Assembly: GCA_900088475.1 (NCBI GenBank)
Contig: FLMG01002930.1
Span: 1-18,924 of the forward strand
Origin: Hyphochytrium catenoides
Lineage: Eukaryota > Sar > Hyphochytriomycetes > Hyphochytriales > Hyphochytriaceae
Length of the DNA stretch: 18,924 nt
Direction: 5' to 3'
A program made the position numbers and the translations under genes. The notes under the pieces are model-generated. The model was not told the DNA's origin and did no database searches. It was given only the letters and a program-made list of their open reading frames with translations. Shown here piece by piece: positions 10,301 to 16,674 of the stretch. Numbering within the stretch: position 1 is the stretch's first letter; every line of letters begins with the position of its first letter.

Positions 10301-11221
10301 AAGACTGAGGCAGAGACAGCCCTCAGCAGAATGTCCAAGGAGAAGCGCCTCTCGACCAAGTCTTCGAGTCTGGAGATTACAGGGGCAGTGGGCAAGAGCG
10401 TCGGCGTGATCTCTGTCTTCACCAATGACAGACCACAGAGTCCAGAACAGAGGAAAGCTCTGGATCTAGCTAACTCTTTCGGTCTACAGGTGATCCCAGT
10501 TATTCTCTCAGAGAATGAGCTGGACTTGGGGAAGCTCTACAGTCTGTCGAGAGACAGTCTTACATTCTTTCTCCCTGAATACCCTGATCAGTTTCAGAAA
10601 AGCTTCACAACTCTACTAGACGAGCTGCGGGAGAGAAAGATTTTCATGGATGCCACGCAGCTGCAGTGCCTGGCAATGAATCTAGGGGGAGACATGGCCT
10701 CAAGCAGTGTCGCAAGTAACAGTGGCGTCGCTGGGGTTGGCGGGCTTACAGGTACATCGAAGATTGGAGCAGCAGCTGCAAGCAACGAAAGCTCCATCCC
10801 TCCTATCTCTTTGGATGCCTCTGGACTCCCGTCAATGCCTCCAACGCGTATCCGAACCCTTTCCGGCATGCCTCAAGCACCGCCACGTCTAAAGCTTGCG
10901 AGAACCAATCCCAATCTGGGACCTGCAAGGGTGCTAAGTGGTGTCGTTCCTGGAACCGCGAATGGTCTCGGTAGATTCGCATTAGACGAGGATCTGGCAC
11001 TACGGACGACTTCTGCCATTCAGAGGCGAAACTCGCGGTTATCTGGAGCTTTGATTGCAAATTCTTCCTTCAGCGTTGGCTCGGACTCCTATGTGCAAGC
11101 CACAAATCCAAGAGGAAGCACCTCTCTAACTCGGACTCGCAGCTCATATGACGGGATGACACTCTCTCCCGCAGTTCGACCACCTATCCCAAAGCTCATC
11201 AGAACGCTGACAAGCTCATGA
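1287..11221 (+). CDS. Membrane-anchored ankyrin-repeat / TIR / TIR-like protein (multi-exon gene)
   Basis: Predicted exons: 1287-1715 (start uncertain), 2143-2403, 3068-3213, perhaps 3289-3331, 3452-3694, 4048-4149, 4515-4604, 4778-4888, 5115-5339, 5665-5820, 5971-6081, 6345-6513, 6818-6920, 7102-7200, 7545-7660, 7947-8155, 8348-8391, 8824-9021, 9420-9510, 9650-9871, 10154-11221 (stop TGA 11219-11221). From 4048 onward every junction has GT...AG and matching phase, giving 1037 residues; with the N-terminal exons the total is near 1400. Order: low-complexity N-terminus, four membrane helices, ankyrin repeats, TIR, degenerate TIR, Ser-rich tail. By family knowledge, ankyrin repeats bind proteins, and TIR domains either scaffold signalling or cleave NAD+. 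I infer a membrane-tethered sensor or signalling protein with ankyrin and TIR parts in the cytosol. I do not recognise a named orthologue. N-terminal exons are the weak part of the model. Confidence 0.85.
3068..4604 (+). other. Transmembrane module of the ankyrin-TIR gene (four predicted helices)
   Basis: Four exons each carry a hydrophobic segment. 3068-3213: basic WQRRPKWMRYW, then a helix around LLSGFLLVFCCSLCLLIG. 3452-3694: helix VPLVLTLVVLFSSSG, then about 60 polar/mixed residues that could be a loop between helices. 4048-4149: helix AYLIVQFLVVASMTLRIGF. 4515-4604: helix CFVGAVLFVVQLLQI followed by basic RAFARYRAHSK. Splice sites at 4047/4150 (CAG, GTGAGT) and 4514/4605 (GCAG, GTGAGT) are textbook. 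The basic residues before helix 1 and after helix 4 suggest both ends face the cytosol. I do not recognise the membrane domain as a known channel, receptor or transporter. The join 3213 to 3452 is out of phase unless a short exon lies between (candidate 3289-3331). Confidence 0.7.
4281..4324. repeat. (GA)n microsatellite in an intron
   Basis: About 44 nt of near-perfect GA dinucleotide on the + strand inside the intron 4150-4514 of the ankyrin-TIR gene. It has the opposite purine/pyrimidine polarity to most intron tracts of this + strand gene. A GA tract of the same polarity lies at about 9908-9951 in the intron before the last exon. Confidence 0.9.
4778..8155 (+). other. Linker and ankyrin-repeat module (about eight to nine repeats)
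   Basis: Exon 4778-4888 encodes a polar juxtamembrane linker (LFGEYEQGGGFGSW...). Ankyrin signatures follow: NPLHIAAFLNHVHALSLLLE and AGFNVNALDK in 5115-5339; SPLHCAVMSGNVE in 5665-5820 continuing as AVKLILSYGADIDI in 5971-6081; two partial repeats (MKVLLRHGANYLYVD, LSLLLLEWGADF) in 6345-6513; then TPLHSAAAGRLSEVENL, TPLHWAAVMGKKECAAALIQ, TPLHWAARNNHVETVELLLE, TPLLLAAHNE and TALHIALKRENRETAKSLV across 6345-8155. Each has the helix-turn-helix core and the G-A/D-x-[VLI] loop typical of the family. All splice junctions keep frame. Ankyrin repeats bind proteins; the partner cannot be read from sequence. The first repeats are irregular, the later ones canonical 33-mers. Confidence 0.9.
8348..9871 (+). 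other. TIR domain (first, well conserved)
   Basis: Exons 8348-8391, 8824-9021, 9420-9510 and 9650-9871 join in phase. Strand A and box 1 read RDVMISYTHSHTEIATKLRK, split by an intron inside the Ser codon. Then come LESYNITTWMDLMDPSG (strand B and BB loop), GGAVWREEIARGIKMA (helix C with the paired Glu in the region of the catalytic Glu of NAD-cleaving TIRs), VVLSIISEDYPFSDWCMKEL (strand C and the S-x-WC-x-x-EL motif), and GTAIVAVSCEDF (strand D). The last exon gives the C-terminal strand and helix (YDGPQFEMTVLRIVESLKIE). TIR domains either assemble signalling complexes or hydrolyse NAD+ (SARM1, plant and bacterial TIRs). Which Glu is catalytic, and whether the domain is active, is inference. 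Confidence 0.9.
10154..11221 (+). other. Last exon: degenerate second TIR-like domain and Ser/Thr/Arg-rich tail
   Basis: One long exon after a GTGGCAG acceptor, phase 0. From about 10170 the pattern FFVLVHSDVNEPFLLKLYDA, then IPIVMQEYSG, GVISVFTNDRPQSPEQRKA and GLQVIPVILSE repeats the strand/helix order of a TIR fold, with the acidic/charged BB-loop region replaced by a Lys/Ser-rich insert and no W-x-x-E motif. It is followed by two helices (FQKSFTTLLDELRERKIF). From about 10690 to the stop the protein is rich in Ser, Gly, Thr and Arg with many R-x-x-S/T sites, probably disordered and phosphorylatable. That this is a TIR pseudo-domain rather than another Rossmann-like fold is inference from the pattern. 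Confidence 0.65.
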
Positions 11222-12001
11222 AGATCCCGATGACTCAGACTAAGCAGCTCTGTCAACCTCATTCAGAGTCTCTATCTTCTTTTGCCTAGTGATGGCACTA
11301 GGAATCCTGAAGCTTTTTCGGTCTGGGGGAGTTTGGATTTCTGAAGACGAAGCTCCTTCATTTGCTCAGTTGCTCAGATCACCAGAATAATTTATTGAAG
11401 ATGTCTTATTCAGTTATTTTCCAGGTGATGTGGGCGGTAATCTTAGCAAAAGCCTATGTGATCCGATTTTTTTGGAGATTGATGTTGGGTTGTTGTACAA
11501 AAAGGAGAGGAAAAGAAGAGATGAGCACGTCCTTTCGCGGTCACTCCTCTCCCTTTTCCTTGACCCCTCACGCTCCTCTCTCTCTCTCTCTCTCCCTCCT
11601 CTTTCTCTCTCTCTCTCTCTGTTTCTCTCCCTCACTCTCTCTCTCTCTCTATCTTTCCTTCTCTTTCTCTTTTTGTCTCTCCCTTTCCCTCCTCGTTATG
11701 TTGTCGTCGGTGTGTGGTGGCTCCCTTTCTTATTGCGTGGCTCCATTTCTTCTGTCGCGCTCTCCTCTCTGCCTCCCTTTCGCGCTCCTCCCACGGTCTC
11801 TGTTCTGTGGCGGCCAGTGGTAAGGCAACCCTCTCCTCTTTCTCCACTGGTGCCAAAACAGGCCAAGCAAGCTTTTGTCGTGGCGATCACTTTCTCCCCA
11901 CGCCTCTGCCCGAAGCTTGCCATTGAGCTTCTTCCCAACAATTTTTCAGAAAAGAGAATAAGGCTCAGATAAAGCGTAGAGATAAGCTACCCTTTTAGAC
12001 G
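11222..12001. other. Intergenic region with CT tract between the two + strand genes
   Basis: About 780 nt between the stop of the ankyrin-TIR gene and the ATG of the TMEM198-like gene. The first 300 nt are likely 3' UTR; an AATAAT/TTTATT stretch near 11385-11395 is the only poly(A)-signal-like sequence I see and it is not canonical. From about 11575 to 11690 the + strand is a CT-rich microsatellite, and from 11690 to 12001 mixed sequence probably holds the promoter and 5' UTR of the next gene. No clear TATA box is visible. Confidence 0.5.
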
Positions 12002-14024
12002 ATGACGCTCCCTCTTCTTTCTTCGTCGGTCGCTGCCTCTTCAGGCCAGGGACTCGGCCCAGCAGCCAGCTTCGGTTCCTCTCTTCTGGGCCTTAAGAGT
12101 CTGGCTGTCAATGCTCCTCTGTCTGTCAAACTTTTTGCCGCCGCGGGCCTTCTGCTCATCCAAGCGGACGCGAGCTTCCCTGATCCAGCCTCTGGCGCCA
12201 GCAGGATCTCTATCTCTCCCTCGATCGCATTCGGTCTTACCATCGCCGCGGGGGTTTTGGCTTGCTTTGCAGGGTATAAGCTGTTAAGGGTCTGTCTCTT
12301 CGCACTCGGATTCGCAGTGGGGACCATGGTCGGAGTGTCAATGATGGAGACGGCGCTGCCTCTTGATCAGGGCTCGCGCAATGTTATTATCGGTCTCGTG
12401 GGCATCGCCGCCGGTATTGTCTTAGGCTTCCTCATGGTTTTCTTTCTTAACTTCGGTGTGTTCATGCTTGGATTCGCTGGCGGCTTTGCTCTCGGGAGTC
12501 TCGCCTCTTTCGGGTTTCTCTATTTGATCTACCAGAGCGACCCAGCGATCATATTCTGGGTCTTTTCTGTGCTGATTGGCATTATTTTTGGCTGCTTGGC
12601 GCTCTATTTTGAGCGACCGCTGCTAATTGGGTGCACCGCGCTGGGAGGCGCCTTCTATGCTATCAGAGGCATCGGATACTTTGCAGGCAAGGCGTGCTGT
12701 CTCCTTCTCTCTCTTCCTTTTTCTACCTGTCTGACTCTCTATTAAGCTCGCTCTGTCTCTCTATCGTTCTCTTTACTGCGTGATAGGTTCTGTTTCGCTA
12801 TCTCTGTCTGTGTGATTGACAGTCTCAAGGTGTCTTCATTGTGTGTGAGTTCCTCAGTCTTTGTTTTTTGTCTTCTTCATCTTCTCCACCTTCACCTCTC
12901 TCTCTCTCTCTTTCTCTCTCTCTGTGTCTTCTCCCCACTTAACTCTTCTTTGAATCTCTCGCCCTCGCTCTCTCCTCTCTATCTCTCCTTTTCTGTCCCC
13001 AACCTCGTCCATACCTCGGTTCCCTTTCCCTCTCACTCCCTTCCTTTCAGGATCCTACCCGAACCTGGACAATCTGACTCATCCTCAACGGCGGGGCATT
13101 TTCTATGACGTTTACGAGGCTCCTGCCTCCTTCTGGTACTACTTCGCCGCCACTCTCCTTCTCGCGCTCGTCGGAGCAGTCGTTCAGTTCAAGTACACAG
13201 CGAAGGACGTACATCACCCAGTGCGTTGCTCTCTCCTCTCTCTCTCCCTTATCTCTTTCTCCCACTCCCTCTCTCTCTCTCTCTGCTGTTTAAGTTCAAG
13301 GTCATCCGTTTGCTCATCTCCATGCACATTTCCCCCTGCCTCCTTCCTCAAATTTTGTCCCTCCTCCTTTCCTCCGCTGTCCCCATTTTTTTCTTCAGCA
13401 TTGTCTCTCTTTCGTCTCCGTCTCTCTTTCTTCCCGTCTTTTTATAATACACCCTTGCGGCTGATCCTGCATCTCGAAGTCTCTCTCTCGGATCTTGTCT
13501 TTTCTACCTTACCTGCCTGTTCCCTTCTGCTAGTGCTCCTTGTCCACATGCTTTCCCTGTCTCCTCCACCTTTCCTCCTCATCTCAAGTCTCTCTTCTCG
13601 ACCTTCTCCGTTTGCTCCCTTCCTCTCTTGTCGTAAGTAATGGTCCATAAAATAGGGAGTGCGTCTCCTGGTCACATAGAGCTCTCTCTTTCTTTCTCCA
13701 TCTCTCTCATTTTATTCGTCCTCTGCCGTTTGCTCTTTGATATCTCTCCCCGTCCTCATTTTTGTTGTCTCTCCCTTTTCTCAACCCTTTTTCTCTGTCT
13801 CTCTCTCTCTCTTCTCCCTTTCTCCTCTTTGCATTGTGTCACCCATAATCTCTCTCTCTCTTGTGTCTAATCTCTTCTCTTTTCGTCCACAGAGCCACGA
13901 CTGGTGCGGCCGGCGGTCAGTTCCCTCTGAGTCTAACGCCTTTGCTCGCCGTCAGAAGAGTAAGGAGGAAGGGGCCGGAGGGCCCAAGGTGGCGCATGAT
14001 AACTATGTGCTCCTCCATCAGTGA
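12002..14024 (+). CDS. TMEM198/TM7SF3-like (DUF4203-type) multi-pass membrane protein
   Basis: Three exons, 12002-12686, 13051-13220 and 13893-14024 (stop TGA 14022-14024), give about 328 residues. After a hydrophobic N-terminal segment (about residues 40-55, possible signal peptide or helix) come Gly-rich membrane helices at about 74-91, 94-112, 128-149, 150-175, 182-201 and 207-228, with motifs such as ACFAGYKLLRVCLFALGF and NFGVFMLGFAGGFALG. Exon 2 adds a polar loop (SYPNLDNLTHPQRR) and a last helix (ASFWYYFAATLLLALVGAVV); exon 3 is a hydrophilic basic tail ending VLLHQ. The layout of short Gly-rich helices matches the TMEM198/TM7SF3 domain family, whose molecular role is poorly known (human TMEM198 is linked to Wnt/LRP6 signalling). 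Family call is moderate; a multi-pass membrane protein is near certain. Exon 2 could instead end at 13208, also in phase. Confidence 0.8.
12687..13050 (+). other. Probable GC-AG intron of the TMEM198-like gene
   Basis: The junction TTTGCAG/GCAAGG...CCTTTCAG/GATCC joins two clearly coding frames in phase 1, restoring a Gly codon. The nearest GT donor (12694) would leave phase 2 and lead to a stop codon in exon 2. The AG/GCAAG match is the usual consensus of the minor GC-AG class. The intron carries a CT tract at about 12896-12932. Confidence 0.65.
13221..13892. repeat. CT-rich intron 2 of the TMEM198-like gene
   Basis: About 670 nt, almost entirely pyrimidine-rich on the + strand, with (CT)n runs at about 13236-13290 and 13798-13860. 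It ends in a good acceptor, TTTTCGTCCACAG, before the last exon. The long Leu/Ser frames that run through it are low-complexity artefacts. Confidence 0.8.
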
Positions 14025-14059
14025 GGAAGACAGGCAGTGTCCCTCCCTATCTTCTCTCT

Positions 14060-14063
<4 letters not shown>

Positions 14064-14116
<53 letters not shown>
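14064..14116. repeat. Perfect (CT)n microsatellite
   Basis: About 53 nt of uninterrupted CT dinucleotide, just 40 nt after the stop codon of the TMEM198-like gene, so probably in its 3' UTR. Longest perfect CT run in the window. Confidence 0.95.
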
Positions 14117-14120
<4 letters not shown>

Positions 14121-14930
14121 GGCCCCCTTTCGTTGCTCTCTCCTTCCCCTACTGCTGGACCATTGGAGTCTCTCCGCTTCCTTTGCTGTCTCGCCGCTTC
14201 CTCTATTATCCTCTTTCTCGTAGCCAACTGGCCGCCGCCCAGATATGACTCTCCCACTCTCTCTCTCTCTTTTTGTCTGACCAATCTTCAAATCCTCCAG
14301 CACTATAAGAGCACACTGGTCCAGTTCTTGCTTCCAAAAATTCCTCTCTCTCTCTCTCCCAGTGTCTCTCTCTTTCTCTTTTTGAGAGGTTTTTCTCTAA
14401 GCATCTAGTCTCTTGCCTGTCCTTCCCACTCTTTAGCTTGTGCCACCCATTCTATCCGCTTATAGTCCAATGAACGCCTATTAACCGAAGTGTCAGACTT
14501 AAAAACCAAGCTCTCTCTCTCTCTCTCTCTCGTTCTTCCTGTCTGTCTCTGTCCATCTCTCTCCCTCTTCCTGTCTCTCTCTCTCTCTCCATCTCTCTCC
14601 CCTCCTCCCTCTCTCTCTTCTTTTTCTTTCTTGTACACACTGATGCTTGTCTCTCTTCCGATAGAAATCAGCCAGTATCTTCCACTAACATGTTTCCCAG
14701 AAGAATACTTTGTTCTCTTGTTAGTCCTCCCTCCCAGTCTCTCTCTCTGTGTTATCTTTCCTGCATTCTCTCCTCCTAAAGACGGTCTCTTTCTCTGTTT
14801 TTATTGATTGATAAATAGAGGACATTAAATAAAAGGTAGCGAGTGCCTTACACTTTCTTCAGAAACAACGCGTAAGGACCCAGGAGCAAGTCTCCCTATC
14901 TCATCTTCTCTCCCTCTCTCCATGCAATGA

Positions 14931-14933
<3 letters not shown>

Positions 14934-14975
<42 letters not shown>

Positions 14976-14989
14976 ACCCTCGCGCGCGG
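14934..14989. repeat. Compound (CT)n-(CG)n repeat
   Basis: A CT run (about 14934-14961) passes directly into an alternating CG run of about 15 nt, then ACCCT, then a second CGCGCGCG run at 14981-14988. Alternating CG is the classic Z-DNA-prone sequence and homopurine/homopyrimidine CT runs favour triplex (H-DNA). The structural consequence is inference. Confidence 0.95.
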
Positions 14990-15117
14990 ACACAGTGATG
15001 CTCTCTTCCCTTTGTCTCTCTCCGACTCTCTCCTTCCTGATCATTGATTAGTCGGAGGTCGTTACTATCGCCAGAGAGAGAGAAAGAGAGAGAGAGAGAA
15101 AAGAGAAGATTCCTCTC

Positions 15118-16013
15118 TTATCCCGCCTCGGCATCTTGTTCTCTCTCCACTTTGTCTATTTCTTCTTTGAGGAGAGAGAGAAGCACTGAGAAGCCAGCTT
15201 TCCGTGTAAGTTCTCTGTGGACAGAGAGAATGGGAGGAGACTCGCGAAGCCACTTTCTCTCCCTCTCGTCTCTCTCCAGGATGGCGTACAGGCGGAGAAG
15301 GATCAAGAGGTCTAGCCGCTGCTCCAGTGTCTCCTGAGAGAGAGAGACACACACAAAAAGAGAGGTGTGAGAGAAGAGAGGAGACGGAAGAGAGAGATGA
15401 AAAAGAGAGAAAGAGAGAGGAGAGAAGGGTGACAGAGACGGACACAGACAACGGAACGAGAGGGAAATGTATATACATTAGAGAAGAGAGAGAGACACAC
15501 ACAGAGAAAGGGAGGACTGGCCAAACAAGAGAGAAGAGAGAGGGGAGAGACACAAAGATGAACATGGCGAAAAGAGAGCGAATCCTTCTTTTTTCAAAGT
15601 CTGCTGACGGGAGAGAAAGGTGATAGGAGAGAAAGAAAGACTCGAGGTCTAGAAAGCAATGAAGGACAACAGAGGAAAAAGAGAGAGAGAGAGAGATGCG
15701 GCCATGGCAGGAGAGAAAGAACCGAACAGACCTTGAAGGCGAGTCTCTCTCCTCTGTTGGCAAGTGTCTCAATAAATATTCTCAGCATTGCAGAGTCAAA
15801 AAGATGCGCGGAGCTCTGAAGGACAAGCTGTCTCTCTTCCTCTTGCTTTTTCTTCTCTCCTTCTCTCGCGCGGTCAGCTTCGTAGTCCTTTGCGACATTA
15901 AGGATCTCGGATTTAATTACCTAACTCGGTTGAAGAGAGAGAAAGAGAGAAAGAGAGAGAGAGAGAGAGACAGAGAGAGAGACAGAGAGACAGAGACAGA
16001 GAGAGAGTGAGAC

Positions 16014-16058
<45 letters not shown>

Positions 16059-16373
16059 GAAAGAGACAGACAGCAGGAAAAGAGAAAGAGAGACAGAGAG
16101 AGGAAAAGCAAGACAAAGAAGTGTGACAGTGGCAGCAGGGAAATAGAGATGATCAACAGAAGCATCTTCGCTATGTTGGGGAGCAAAATATGATCCCAAC
16201 TTAGGAACAAGAGCGAGCCAGGCGAGAGAAGGGAAGAAGAGGAGAGAGGGAGAGAGAAACACCGCGGTCGAGAGAGAGAGAGAGACGAGAGGAGGAGAGG
16301 TGGAGATGGAGAAGACAAAAGCGAGAGAGAGAGACCCAGAGACAGTGACAGAGAGAGAGACACACACACACAC

Positions 16374-16423
<50 letters not shown>

Positions 16424-16641
16424 GAGAGGGCTGCTCACATCATCTAGAAGGTCCCTCGCGGCCCACTCCGTGGCCTCTTCCCTCAGTGTTTGTATGGCGA
16501 TGTCCCTCAGCTGCTCCCTCAGAACCTCGCTCACCAGCTGCTCCACGCGACTGGACACCATGTACAGGGATAACAGATCCGACATACCTGAGAGAGAGAG
16601 AGAGACAGACAGACAGAGGGAGAGAGAGAGAGAAAAAGAGA

Positions 16642-16674
<33 letters not shown>

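Larger units (their letters stand above)
14025..15117. other. Spacer between convergent genes (3' UTRs, microsatellites)
   Basis: About 1.1 kb between the stop of the + strand TMEM198-like gene and the stop of the - strand gene. It contains several CT tracts and, at 14798-14833, possible poly(A) signals for both strands: AATAAA at 14828-14833 on + and TTTATT (AATAAA on -) at about 14799-14804. No coding frame other than Leu/Ser low complexity is visible. Confidence 0.6.

Noticed and set aside
13860-14410. Several long open frames of Leu/Ser (+) or Arg/Glu (-) repeats
   Set aside because: They are translations of (CT)n/(GA)n tracts, occur in multiple frames and both strands at once, and have no non-repeat domain. 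The same applies to similar frames at 11414-11856, 12812-13870, 14405-14807, 15917-16373 and 16300-16962.
15500-15600. Possible extra minus-strand exon after an acceptor at about 15610 (DFEKRRIRSLFAMF)
   Set aside because: No donor gives phase 0 in and out, while the flanking exons join in phase without it.
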